Source: Anaerotruncus massiliensis (ex Togo et al. 2026)
GTDB taxonomy: Bacteria > Bacillota > Clostridia > Oscillospirales > Ruminococcaceae
Assembly (NCBI RefSeq): GCF_900199635.1
Contig: NZ_LT962687.1
Span: forward strand, 1,984,541 to 2,048,540
Reading direction: 5' to 3'
DNA: 64,000 nt
Shown: positions 34,375-43,229 of the stretch, piece after piece
How the letters are laid out: each line of letters opens with the position of its first letter
Position numbering within the stretch: position 1 is the first letter of the stretch
Program-made: the position numbers and the translations under genes
The notes under the pieces: model-generated
Databases searched by the model: none
The model's input: the letters and a program-made list of their open reading frames with translations, nothing else
Told to the model about the DNA's origin: nothing

Positions 34375-34410
34375 ATGCGGCCCCGTCGGCGTCTGCCGGC
34401 GGGGCCGCAT
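34375..34410. terminator. GC-rich hairpin between converging genes
   Basis: Eleven-base perfect arms ATGCGGCCCCG and CGGGGCCGCAT enclose a further GC-rich loop. T runs are poor on both sides, so termination may be incomplete. Confidence 0.6.
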
Positions 34411-34426
34411 TGCTGTTACGGGATAT

Positions 34427-35551
34427 TCAGGCCCGGGGGGCCTTTTTCAGCTTGAGGATGCCCTTGGGGCAGCGCTGGACGCACAGCCCGCAGCCGGTGC
34501 AGAGCGCCGGGTCGCATCGGACCCCGTCCTCCCCGAAGGTGAGCGCCTCGTACATGCAGCCGCGCACACACAGCCCGCAGTCGCGGTCGCCGCACGGCTC
34601 GGTCAGGCAGCTGACCGCTCGCATCCGCTCGATCTTCTCGTAGGGGGAGAGGGTCGGGAGCGCCGCGCCGATGATCTCGCCGTAGCTTTGGCAGCCGTGC
34701 GACTCCATCCAGCCCGCCAGACCCTTCACCGTCTCGGTGATCACGTCGTAGCCCTTGAGCATGATGACCGAGCCGAGCTGGGCGGTGGCCGCGCCGAGCA
34801 TCATGAATTCGAGGATGTTCTCATAGGTTTCCACGCCGCCCACGCCGCAGATCTGGCAGTCGGTCATCTGGGAAAGGGTCGCGGTCGCCGCCAGCGAGAC
34901 GGGACGGATGTGCTTGCCCGTGTAGCCGCCGTAGGTGGGCATCTTGGTCCGGCGGTTTTCAAGGTCGACGCCCGAGATCCCGCGCAGGCTTTCGATCGCG
35001 CTGATGGCCGACACCCCCGCGCGCTCGAGCGCGCGGATGTAGGCGGTCGAGGCGCTGATGTTGTGGGGCAGGCGCGCCATGACGGGGATCTTCACCGTGC
35101 CGGTCACGCATTTCGTCATTTCGTAGAGCTTTTCGGGACGCATGTTGATCTCCTCGAGCATCGCGTCCATCGGCGCGAAGAGGTCGAGCTGGAGCGCGTC
35201 CGCCCCCAGCCGCTCCGCGCGGCGCGCGATGTAGGCGAGCTCCGACGGGCTCGACCCGCGGATGCTGCAGATGAGGAAGCTCCCCTTCTTGTGGATGCGC
35301 TCGACCTGCTCCTCCCACTCCTCGAGGGGCCGGTGCCCGTAGAGGGAGATGTTGAGCAGCTCCTCGTTTTCATAGTAGACCCGCGGCCCGAACAGGGCGG
35401 ATTCCTCCATGACGATCGTCTCGGTGATGACCGCCGCCGCGCCCGCGTCGATGCACTTCTGGATGCTGCGCGCGTCCCCGGCCCACGGCCCCGCGGCCAC
35501 GATGACCGCGTTCTTAAGCGGCAGGCCCATAAAATCCAGCTTGTATTCCAA
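34427..35551 (-). CDS. Dihydropyrimidine-dehydrogenase-like flavoprotein with ferredoxin tail, atypical active site
   Basis: A 374-residue fusion. Residues 1-300 are an FMN-binding dihydroorotate/dihydropyrimidine dehydrogenase barrel (FMN-phosphate site GVGGVETYENILEFMMLGAA). Residues 315-365 are a two-[4Fe-4S] ferredoxin (C320, C325, C328, C332; C351, C354, C357, C361). The domain order fits PreA. However, the loop that normally reads NLSCPH reads LDLFAPMD (A126 in place of the catalytic Cys), so dihydropyrimidine chemistry is doubtful. Start is TTG at 35551 behind GAGGTGA, just after lacI. No PreT partner is adjacent. Confidence 0.75.
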   Translation of the reverse strand: MEYKLDFMGLPLKNAVIVAAGPWAGDARSIQKCIDAGAAAVITETIVMEESALFGPRVYYENEELLNISLYGHRPLEEWEEQVERIHKKGSFLICSIRGSSPSELAYIARRAERLGADALQLDLFAPMDAMLEEINMRPEKLYEMTKCVTGTVKIPVMARLPHNISASTAYIRALERAGVSAISAIESLRGISGVDLENRRTKMPTYGGYTGKHIRPVSLAATATLSQMTDCQICGVGGVETYENILEFMMLGAATAQLGSVIMLKGYDVITETVKGLAGWMESHGCQSYGEIIGAALPTLSPYEKIERMRAVSCLTEPCGDRDCGLCVRGCMYEALTFGEDGVRCDPALCTGCGLCVQRCPKGILKLKKAPRA

Positions 35552-35564
35552 CTTCCTCACCTCG

Positions 35565-36587
35565 CTATTCAAACAGCGTATTGATCGGTTTGCGGTTGCC
35601 GCACGAGTTCCGGACCTTCAGCTTGGGCAGCAGCACGATCTCCTGCGGCGTACCGTCAAGCAGGCTCTCGTCGTCGATCAGATCAAAAAGCATACGTGCC
35701 GCGACCATGCCGAGGCGGTGGGTCGGCTGCTCGACGGTGGTCAGCTCGGGGGTGACCACCCCCGCGACCGGCGAATCGGTGAAGCCCGTCACCGCAATCT
35801 GCCCGGGCACCCCGACCCCGTTCTCCTGCAGCGCCTTCATCAGCCCGAGCGCGAGCTCGTCGCTCGAAGCGAACACCGCGTCCGGCCGCTCCCCGGCGAG
35901 CACCTCCCGCGCGGCGTCGTAGCCCGCGCGGATCGAGCCGCCCTCGGCGTGCAGCACCCGGTCGCCGCCCGGCCCGGTCATCAGCTCCCGCCGCGCACGG
36001 CAGAGCCCCTCCCACATGCGCGCCTCAATGTTGGGCGAGCCCGCCTCGCAGAGGAGCAGGAACTTCTGGTGTCCCAGCTCGAGCAGGTGGCGCACCATCC
36101 GGTAGCCGCCCTCCTCGTAGTTGATGTAGCAGGCGTTATGCCGGGGCGCGGCCTCGCTCCGCCCCACCAGCACAAAGGGCACCCGCCTGCGCTGCAGGTC
36201 GGCGGCGTCCTCGGCGGAGAGGGTGTTCGTGTAGATGACGAGCCCTCGCATCCGCTGTTCGAGCGCGCCCGCGATCGCCTGCCGTTCCCGGTCGGGGCCG
36301 CCCTTGGTGCTGCAGAGGTAGACCGCGTGCTCCCGCCGCGCCGCGACGCTCTCAATGCCCGCCATCAGGCGGATGGCCAGGTAGTCCTCCGCGTCGGGCA
36401 CCAAAAGCCCGACCGCCTTGGGCTGCGCGCCCCCGCCCGCGTGGGGCGCCGGGCTGTAGCCGACCTTGCGCATCACGGCGAGCACCTGCTCCCGCGTCTC
36501 GGGCAGCACGACCTCCGGCCGGTTGATGACGCGCGAGACCGTCGCGATCGAAACGTTCGCGAGCTTTGCGATCTCCCTGACATTCAT
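35565..36587 (-). CDS. LacI-family transcriptional regulator
   Basis: A 340-residue repressor. The helix-turn-helix MNVREIAKLANVSIATVSRV and hinge helix region are at the N-terminus; a periplasmic-binding-protein-like effector domain follows (GLLVPDAEDYLAIRLMAGIE to the end, with FASSDELALGLMKAL). The Gly- and Ala-rich stretch PAPHAGGGAQPKAVG sits where the hinge helix usually is. Start 36587 lies behind GGGAGGTGGCGCC. It precedes and nearly touches the PreA-like gene and is likely to control it, and perhaps the convergent amidase-permease operon. The effector is unknown. Confidence 0.88.
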   Translation of the reverse strand: MNVREIAKLANVSIATVSRVINRPEVVLPETREQVLAVMRKVGYSPAPHAGGGAQPKAVGLLVPDAEDYLAIRLMAGIESVAARREHAVYLCSTKGGPDRERQAIAGALEQRMRGLVIYTNTLSAEDAADLQRRRVPFVLVGRSEAAPRHNACYINYEEGGYRMVRHLLELGHQKFLLLCEAGSPNIEARMWEGLCRARRELMTGPGGDRVLHAEGGSIRAGYDAAREVLAGERPDAVFASSDELALGLMKALQENGVGVPGQIAVTGFTDSPVAGVVTPELTTVEQPTHRLGMVAARMLFDLIDDESLLDGTPQEIVLLPKLKVRNSCGNRKPINTLFE

Positions 36588-36644
36588 GGCGCCACCTCCC
36601 GTCCTGTTTTTCCCCATTGTAACAAGTTTCATGCCGAAAAGCAA

Positions 36645-36673
36645 GGGGCCCGCAAACCGCGTTTGCGGGCCCC
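36645..36673 (-). terminator. Terminator of the alpha-2-macroglobulin-like gene
   Basis: A perfect 13-base stem with a CGC loop lies 10 bases after the stop codon at 36683. The minus-strand tail TTGCTTTTC is only fairly T-rich. Confidence 0.7.
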
Positions 36674-36682
36674 CTGCGCTTT

Positions 36683-39600
36683 TCAGCCGAGGGTGGAACG
36701 CTCGGTGTTGGCGTTCTCGCCCGAATCGGCGCAGATGACATAGGTGCGGTCGACGACCGCCTCGGCGTCGTAGGTCTTTTGGATGTAGTACTCGATGAGC
36801 ACCCGCGAGGGGCTGCGCTCGTCGCGGTAGAACTCGAAATACATCTTCTGGTTCTCCTGCGTCCAGTTGACCCAGAACTGGTTGCTCTGCGGCTGCTTCG
36901 CCACCGTGTGCAGGCGCATGTTGGAGGGCACCCAGTCGCTGACGTTCCAGTAGCCGTAGGAGGCCGCGTCCTCAAAGTCGACGGTCAGCGTGACCTTGTA
37001 TTTGCCGCCCTCCATCGGGAGGAAATCCTTCCGGACATGGACGGTGTCGGACTGCTCGATGCCGACCTCGGACGGTTCGCCGATGTAGTAGGCGGTCGCC
37101 CTGACCGTGTCGGGGACCCCGTGGAAGGCGAGGCCCTCCATGTCGCCGCGGTTGAGGGTGATCGTCGCGCGGCCGGTCGCGCCCAGGTCGACCGTGCGGG
37201 TCTCGCCGCCCGCGGTGCAGGTGAACTTCGCGGGGGCGGGCACCGGCCTGTCAAAGTTGGCGACGTAGATCATGCACTCCAGCACCGAGCCGATCCGCCA
37301 GCGGTCCCGCGCGAAATAGTAGGCGTAGGCGTCCGCGTCGGAAAGCCCCAGCTCGGAGGCGGTGATCCACGCGAGCGTGGTGCACCGGCGGTTCTCCGCG
37401 CTGCGCTGGTAGTCCTTGGGCAGGTTGGAAAACTCCAGCCACTTCTCCTGCCCGTGGGTACGCTGCCTGGGCGTGACGATCCCGTCATAGAGCTCCCGCG
37501 CCTCCTGCCGCTCCCCGGCGGCGGCGAGGCCCGCCATGTAGTAGAGCTGCTCCTCGAACGGGACGTTGCCCGCCGCGAGGATCTCACGGATCTTCGCGGT
37601 GTGGGACGGGTCGAGCACCGCCAGTCCCGCGTGGGCCGCCGCCCGCGCGACGGGGTCTGCGGAGGAGTCCTCTGCGGCCGCGGCGAAGTAGACGCGCATC
37701 CGCGGCTTGCTGTACTCGTCCCCCGCCGCAAGCAGGATTTTAAAGGTGACCTCGGGGTCGCTCGGCCCGTTCACATACCAGCCGATGCCGCCGTCCGCGT
37801 TCTGGAAGCCCGCAACGTCGCCGTCGTCCGCGCGGATGTGCTGCGGCAGCTGCTCGGGCTCAAGGTGGGACGAGAGCGCCCGCTTGGCGACATAGCGCGA
37901 CATGCGCTGGTCGACGCGGAAGCAGTAGTGGGTGAGCAGCGAGGAGACGCTCAGATAGTAGGGCTCGAACTCCTCGTCGTACATCGTGATGGTCACGGGG
38001 TAGCGCATCGCCTGGATGTCGATGGGCTTTTGCAGGTCGATCTCCCGGTTGACGACAAGTTCGAGGTTGCTGTGGATGACCGCGAGCGGCAGCTCCACCG
38101 TGTCGCGCATCCCGCCGAACTGCGCGGTTGACGTGACGGTGTATTCGCCCTCCGCGAGCTTTCCGAAGTTGAGCTGGACCGGCTGGTAGGCCCTGCCCGT
38201 CTCGTCGAAGGTCCGGTCGACCCCGTCGCCGGTTACGCGGACCTGGTAGGAAATCTCATCCCCCTCGGAGAGCGCGTCGCCGTGGCCCTGCACGAGGACG
38301 GCCACCTCGTCGCCCGCGATGTATTTGGGGCTGATGACCGGCTTTACGAAGAAGGGCAGCGTCGCGGCGAAATTCGTCTTGGAGGACCCGGCGTAGAGGT
38401 TGTCGCCGATCGCGATCGTTGTGATCCGCCAGGAGGTGACGTTGTCGGGCAGCGTGAAGGTGACCGACGCGTCCCCGTTCGCGTCGCTGCGCAGCGGATA
38501 GAAGGCGGCGGTGTCCTTGAAGTTCTTGCGGAAGCTGTCGTAGGCCGCCAGGTTGTCGCCGTCCCCCTTGCCGCCGTCTCCGCTCTGGTTGAAGGGGTCG
38601 ATGTCCCCGGCGGAGGTCGTGTATTTATAGACGTAGTAGGTGTAGAAATCGAGCTCGCCGTAGAGCTCGTTGAGCACGTCGAAGTACTGCTCGCGTAGCG
38701 CGAAGATCGCCTCGTCCACGACGCTCACGACCATCTCGCCGCTCACCGGCCTGCCGGCGCGGTCGGTGACCTTCGCCTTCACCGTCACCTGCTCGCCCGG
38801 CCGGTAGGCCTCCTTGTCGGTAGACGCCTCGACGGTGAGCGCCATGCTCTCGTTTTTGGTGCGCACGTAGGCGTTGCTGACCGCGTGCACGTCGCGCCCG
38901 TCGAAGTAGGCGGCCACGACGAGGACGCTGTTCGCGTGCTGCTGGCCCACCGTCAGCTCAAACCCGTCGTCCGCGTCGCCGCGCCCCACGATCTCGTCCT
39001 GGAGGAAGGTGTAGAGCATCCGGCCGTTCGCGTCCCCGACCGGCGCGCCCTCGTGCCGCAGTTCAAACCGCAGGGTGTCCCCCACGTCCGCCTCGACGAA
39101 GCTGCGCGCGAGGTACTGCTCATACTGCTGGACCGGCTTGCGCGCGCCGTTTTTGTAGATGTCGAAGGTGTAGCCGCGGATCGCCTCCTTCTCGGCGTCC
39201 CGGTCGCCCGGCCACGGCTTGCCGTTGTCGGCGTAGGCCCCCGCCACGATCTCGCTGCCGTTGGCCCGGTAGGAGACGCTCGCGCTCACATAGGCGTAGT
39301 AGTTCCCGTCGAACTCCTGCTCAATGAGGGCCTCCCGCGTCCCGCGCCCGGCCGTGAGCGGAACCATGCCGCCGACCTTTCCGCTTTGGTACTCCCCCTT
39401 GGGATCATAATAGTCGTACCGCGCGTCGAAGGAGAGCTGCATGTCGACCGGCTCGCCGACGAGGACGTCGTACTTCCTGTCGTAGTTGTCGTTGTAGTCG
39501 TAGTAGCCGCCGATCAGGCCGTCCGCCTGCTCCCGGCTCGTGACGCGGCTCAGGTCGATGCGGTTGGCGAGCACGGTGAGGGATGCGTTGCCGTCCGCGC

Positions 39601-41899
39601 CGAAGCGCAGCGAGGGGCGCAGCATCACGTTGGCGGGGACGTAGACGTACCGGCCCTGGAAGGTGACGTTTTCCCCGTCGTTTGCGATTTTGACGTAGTA
39701 GTAACCGGCCCGGGGCGTCCAGGAGGACTTGCCCTCGGTGACTCCCTCCCCCGCCTTGAAGGTGACGCGCGCCACCCCCTGGGCGTCGGTCGTCACGGTG
39801 CGCACCGCCTCGAAGTTGCCGCTGTAGGGGTTGAAGAGGCTGAATTCGAGCGGGTAGTTCGGGAGCGGCGTCCCGTCGTAGAAGGTGGGGGTGATCGTCG
39901 CCGTCACCTCGTCGCCGTAACGGTAGATGATCCCGTCGACCTCGCCCGCGATCGTATAGGCGGGGGTGGTGAACTCCTTGACGTCGATGTAGATCGAATC
40001 CAGGACGCGGGTGGACACCACCTCGCCGCTGTAGGGGTCGGTGTAGGGGGTGCAGGGGATGGTCGCCTGCACAATGTAATCCTGGCTCACGATCTGCTCA
40101 AAGAAGAATTCCCCCGTGAAGGTGCCGTCCGCCTGGACCGCCGCCCGCACCTGCTGGTTGACGCCGTCCGGGTCGAGGGTGACCGTCACGGCCGACGGCA
40201 TGGCTCCGCGGTTCATCCGGTAGGGCTTCAGGTAGCCCCAGAAGTGGACCGTGTCGGTCGGGCGGTAGAGGGCCCGGTCGAGATAGAAGAAGGCATAGTA
40301 GCGGTCCTCCCTGCGCCCGAAGTCGCCGCCGTAGTAGTACGCCTCGGTCGTCATGCCGCGGGTGACGTCCGCGTAGACCGGCACGCCCGACGGGTCGTAG
40401 ATCGTGAAGAGCACCGGCTTGGCGGGGGGCATCCCCTTGCCGTAGTAGCTTTCCGCCGCGGCCGGGTCCTCGTAGGCGGGCGGCTCAAAGGAAAAGACCG
40501 CGCTGCCGTCCTCCCCCGTCACGGCGGAGGCGACCTCCTTCCCGTCCTGGGTAAACCTTACGGTGTGGCCCGCGAGGCTGCCGCCCGTGGCGGAGTCGTT
40601 GAGCCAGAGGAGCATCTGCTTTTGGGCCGACTGCATGTAGAGGGAGGCGGTCGCAACCTGGAAGGCCTTGTAGTCGGTGACCGGCTCCTTCGTCTTGGTG
40701 TCGATGACCGTCGTCACGACCGCGTAGTAGCCCCTGCCGGGGTTCGGGAAGGAGACCGTGTTGAGGCCCTCCTTCATCTGCTCGGTACGCGCCTGTCCGA
40801 TCGCCTCGGGTGCGCTCTCCGGGTCCCGGCCGAGCAGGATGTCGGCGTACTGGTCGAAGCCGGTCAGCCGGCAGAGGGTGACGGTGGCCTCGCGTCCCTT
40901 TTTGGCGACGGTGTCGAGCTGGTATTCAAGCGCGACCTCGTCGTCCGGGTGGAAGGTGTTGACCCCGCGGTTGGTCATGATGAGGGAGAAGTCGCGCGAT
41001 TCGGTGCGCACCTCCATCACCCGCGCCGTCGAGAGGGCCAGGCCGTTCTTCGAGGCGAAGCCCGCCGGAACTGTCACGGAGTAGTTCGTGTTATAATCGA
41101 GCATCGCCTCGGGCGCGAGCTTGACGAGATTGCCCTCCGCGCTCACCCGGCAGGGGACGCTCCTCCCCTTGCCCTCCGCATCCGCGTCGGGGCCGGACGG
41201 CAGGCGCAGCTGCACCTGTCCCGCGACCGACGCGGGGTCGAGCTCGTCGGAAAACTCGACGAAGATCGGCCCCTCGATCGGGATTCCATCCGCCCCCTCC
41301 CCAAGGCTCACCCGCGCGGAGAAGTGGGAATCCACCACCGTTTCGTAGTCGTAGTCGCTGTTGTAATAGCTGATTTTGAGCCGGGCGTCCTTGAGGTTTT
41401 TGCCGTCCTCCACATACAGGAGGAAGCACTTTTCATCCTCCTGCCCGACGGTGAATTCCACCGGCGGGTCGAAGGTAACCTTCTCCTCGAGGAAGCCGGC
41501 CGACAGGCCGTTTTGGGAGGCGGGAACGTCGCAGCGGACGCGGACCGCCCCGTCGAGCGGCAGGTAGAAATCGTCGACGGTGAGCGTCTTCATCGCGTCC
41601 TGCGAGGGGTAGTTCCACTCGCCGGACGGCTCGGATTCCACGGGCGCCGCCGGGGCGTTGACGGGGTTTTTCGGGAAGCTGAGGGTGATGAACCAGCCCA
41701 GCGCCCCGACCAGCAGGAAGACCGCCAGCACGGCCAGCGCGATCAGCGCGGGACGGCTGAGCTTCGGCTTCTTCCCATCGCGCGGCGGGGGCGCGGCCCC
41801 CGCGTCCTCCCCAGAATGCCCCGGCGCGGGGCGGGGCTCCTCCTGCGGGGAGGGGTCCCCGTTTTCATTCTGCGGGCGGTTGTCGTCAAACTCAGACAT
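36683..41899 (-). CDS. Membrane-anchored alpha-2-macroglobulin-like protein without thioester
   Basis: A 1738-residue surface protein. A 49-residue acidic, Pro-rich cytoplasmic tail precedes one membrane segment (residues 50-74, LIALAVLAVFLLVGALGWF), so most of it is outside. MG-type beta domains follow; the bait/alpha-2-macroglobulin core is recognised by DRALYRPTDTVHFWGYLKPY and DKEAYRPGEQVTVKAKVTDR and by FPLRSDANGDASVTFTLPDN then VTSWRITTIAIGDN. A C-terminal helical domain comes last. The thioester site, CLEQ in E. coli YfhM, reads RVDQ (about 37,900 on the plus strand), so covalent trapping is lost. Start 41899 follows GAAAGGAGAGCGCC. It pairs with a transglutaminase-like lipoprotein rather than PBP1C. 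Confidence 0.85.
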   Translation of the reverse strand: MSEFDDNRPQNENGDPSPQEEPRPAPGHSGEDAGAAPPPRDGKKPKLSRPALIALAVLAVFLLVGALGWFITLSFPKNPVNAPAAPVESEPSGEWNYPSQDAMKTLTVDDFYLPLDGAVRVRCDVPASQNGLSAGFLEEKVTFDPPVEFTVGQEDEKCFLLYVEDGKNLKDARLKISYYNSDYDYETVVDSHFSARVSLGEGADGIPIEGPIFVEFSDELDPASVAGQVQLRLPSGPDADAEGKGRSVPCRVSAEGNLVKLAPEAMLDYNTNYSVTVPAGFASKNGLALSTARVMEVRTESRDFSLIMTNRGVNTFHPDDEVALEYQLDTVAKKGREATVTLCRLTGFDQYADILLGRDPESAPEAIGQARTEQMKEGLNTVSFPNPGRGYYAVVTTVIDTKTKEPVTDYKAFQVATASLYMQSAQKQMLLWLNDSATGGSLAGHTVRFTQDGKEVASAVTGEDGSAVFSFEPPAYEDPAAAESYYGKGMPPAKPVLFTIYDPSGVPVYADVTRGMTTEAYYYGGDFGRREDRYYAFFYLDRALYRPTDTVHFWGYLKPYRMNRGAMPSAVTVTLDPDGVNQQVRAAVQADGTFTGEFFFEQIVSQDYIVQATIPCTPYTDPYSGEVVSTRVLDSIYIDVKEFTTPAYTIAGEVDGIIYRYGDEVTATITPTFYDGTPLPNYPLEFSLFNPYSGNFEAVRTVTTDAQGVARVTFKAGEGVTEGKSSWTPRAGYYYVKIANDGENVTFQGRYVYVPANVMLRPSLRFGADGNASLTVLANRIDLSRVTSREQADGLIGGYYDYNDNYDRKYDVLVGEPVDMQLSFDARYDYYDPKGEYQSGKVGGMVPLTAGRGTREALIEQEFDGNYYAYVSASVSYRANGSEIVAGAYADNGKPWPGDRDAEKEAIRGYTFDIYKNGARKPVQQYEQYLARSFVEADVGDTLRFELRHEGAPVGDANGRMLYTFLQDEIVGRGDADDGFELTVGQQHANSVLVVAAYFDGRDVHAVSNAYVRTKNESMALTVEASTDKEAYRPGEQVTVKAKVTDRAGRPVSGEMVVSVVDEAIFALREQYFDVLNELYGELDFYTYYVYKYTTSAGDIDPFNQSGDGGKGDGDNLAAYDSFRKNFKDTAAFYPLRSDANGDASVTFTLPDNVTSWRITTIAIGDNLYAGSSKTNFAATLPFFVKPVISPKYIAGDEVAVLVQGHGDALSEGDEISYQVRVTGDGVDRTFDETGRAYQPVQLNFGKLAEGEYTVTSTAQFGGMRDTVELPLAVIHSNLELVVNREIDLQKPIDIQAMRYPVTITMYDEEFEPYYLSVSSLLTHYCFRVDQRMSRYVAKRALSSHLEPEQLPQHIRADDGDVAGFQNADGGIGWYVNGPSDPEVTFKILLAAGDEYSKPRMRVYFAAAAEDSSADPVARAAAHAGLAVLDPSHTAKIREILAAGNVPFEEQLYYMAGLAAAGERQEARELYDGIVTPRQRTHGQEKWLEFSNLPKDYQRSAENRRCTTLAWITASELGLSDADAYAYYFARDRWRIGSVLECMIYVANFDRPVPAPAKFTCTAGGETRTVDLGATGRATITLNRGDMEGLAFHGVPDTVRATAYYIGEPSEVGIEQSDTVHVRKDFLPMEGGKYKVTLTVDFEDAASYGYWNVSDWVPSNMRLHTVAKQPQSNQFWVNWTQENQKMYFEFYRDERSPSRVLIEYYIQKTYDAEAVVDRTYVICADSGENANTERSTLG

Positions 41900-41922
41900 G
41901 GCGCGCTCTCCTTTCCGGTCGT

Positions 41923-43095
41923 TCATACGGACGCCGACGCGTTCGGAAAGAGCGTCAGCACCTGGGTATTGTCGTTGTAGTTATATTCGATGTAGCCGGT
42001 CGTGTCGATTTCCACCGGGATGTTTTCCTCCTCCAGCCGAGCGGAAACCGCACGCAGCAACGGGAAGATGTCCCTGTGGTAGATATCCCGCCAGCGGGTA
42101 AACGCCTCGTACTCCCCGAAGAGCTTGATTTCGAGGAAGACGGGCTGCCTGGCCGCCGGAAGCGGCTGATCCGCGAGCCGGCGGGCGAAGCCCGCCGCCA
42201 TCGCCGCGACCGGGTCGGGGTCGCCGAGGTCGGCGCAGTAGCCGAACTGCCGATAGTAGCTGTAGCGGTCGGAGTCCCCCGGCGGCAGCTCGCGGTACTG
42301 CCCCGGCTCGGGGAAGTGCTCGAGGGAGATTTCCTCCAGCGTGACGAGCAGGTAGTCGTGGTAGAGGTAGCCGGTCTCGTCGGGCAGGTCGTCCCATGTC
42401 GCGTCGACGTAGTACCACCCGTCCTCCAGCTTCACCGCGTTCCACGCGTGGGGGATTCCCCGCACGCTCGTGCCGCTCAAAAAGGCGCAGGGCACGCCCA
42501 GCCGCTGCATGAGGTACTGGTAGGCGCGGCTGTAGGCGCCGCACACCCCGCCGCAGCGCACCAGTCCGCCGTAGAGGTTGCCCGCGTCACCGTCCTGCGC
42601 GCCCTCCTCATAGGAGACGCGGCGGAGGAGCGCGTCGTGCGCCAGCACGGCCGCCTCCGGGGCGGGCAGGCCCTCCATGCCGTCCAGCAGGGCGTCCGCG
42701 GCCGCGTCGATCTGCCGCTGTCGTTCCCGCACCGCCGGGAGGGTGAGTCCCTCCTCCACCGCCAGGGTGAATCGGTCGGCCCGCTCCCCCGCCGGGATTT
42801 CACAGCGCAGCCAGTAGAATTCCGCCCGGTCTAGCAGCAGCGCGTCGTACGCCGCCTGTATCGTCCGAGCGGACGCCGGGGAAGCAAGGGGGATCTCCTC
42901 CCCCACCCGCCAGCCTTCCGCCGCAGAGCAGAGTTCGTCGTAGGCGGCGCGCCCCTCCCCGTCCAGCAGGGAGCGCGCGTAGCCCTCCGGGCGCGCAGGC
43001 GCGGCGGGCGGTTCGTCCTCCGGGAGCGGCGCGGCCCGCGCGCAGCCCGCGAACAAAAAAAGCAGCGCCAGGACCGCCGCCAGCATCCGCCGCAT
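41923..43095 (-). CDS. Transglutaminase-like lipoprotein 1
   Basis: A 390-residue lipoprotein. The signal RMLAAVLALLFLFAGCARAA has its lipobox Cys near residue 18. The transglutaminase-like cysteine-protease fold lies around residues 180-260: Cys in LVRCGGVCGAYSRAYQYLMQ, His in GIPHAWNAVKLEDGWYYVDA and Asp in VDATWDD. Such secreted domains act as proteases, cyclases or binding proteins on the envelope. The start at 43095 lies behind AGGGAGGTG. It is first in an operon with the alpha-2-macroglobulin-like gene 23 bases downstream, so the two may work together at the cell surface. Confidence 0.8.
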   Translation of the reverse strand: MRRMLAAVLALLFLFAGCARAAPLPEDEPPAAPARPEGYARSLLDGEGRAAYDELCSAAEGWRVGEEIPLASPASARTIQAAYDALLLDRAEFYWLRCEIPAGERADRFTLAVEEGLTLPAVRERQRQIDAAADALLDGMEGLPAPEAAVLAHDALLRRVSYEEGAQDGDAGNLYGGLVRCGGVCGAYSRAYQYLMQRLGVPCAFLSGTSVRGIPHAWNAVKLEDGWYYVDATWDDLPDETGYLYHDYLLVTLEEISLEHFPEPGQYRELPPGDSDRYSYYRQFGYCADLGDPDPVAAMAAGFARRLADQPLPAARQPVFLEIKLFGEYEAFTRWRDIYHRDIFPLLRAVSARLEEENIPVEIDTTGYIEYNYNDNTQVLTLFPNASASV

Positions 43096-43134
43096 CCCCG
43101 CACCTCCCTCTGATGTACACACTCTATTAACAAA

Positions 43135-43164
43135 ATTGTACCCTCCGCAGGGGACAGCTGTCAA
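43135..43164 (-). promoter_or_regulatory. Promoter of the transglutaminase/macroglobulin operon
   Basis: Consensus TTGACA (43164-43159) and TACAAT (43140-43135) are 18 bases apart on the minus strand. Confidence 0.7.
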
Positions 43165-43172
43165 CCGAATAT

Positions 43173-43201
43173 TTGCTTTTCCCGCCCTATCCCATTATAA
43201 T
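43173..43201 (+). promoter_or_regulatory. Promoter of transglutaminase-like lipoprotein 2
   Basis: TTGCTT (43173-43178) and a perfect TATAAT (43196-43201) are 17 bases apart, back to back with the minus-strand promoter. Confidence 0.75.
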
Positions 43202-43229
43202 GAGGGTACCAACCGACGGGAGAACCCTT

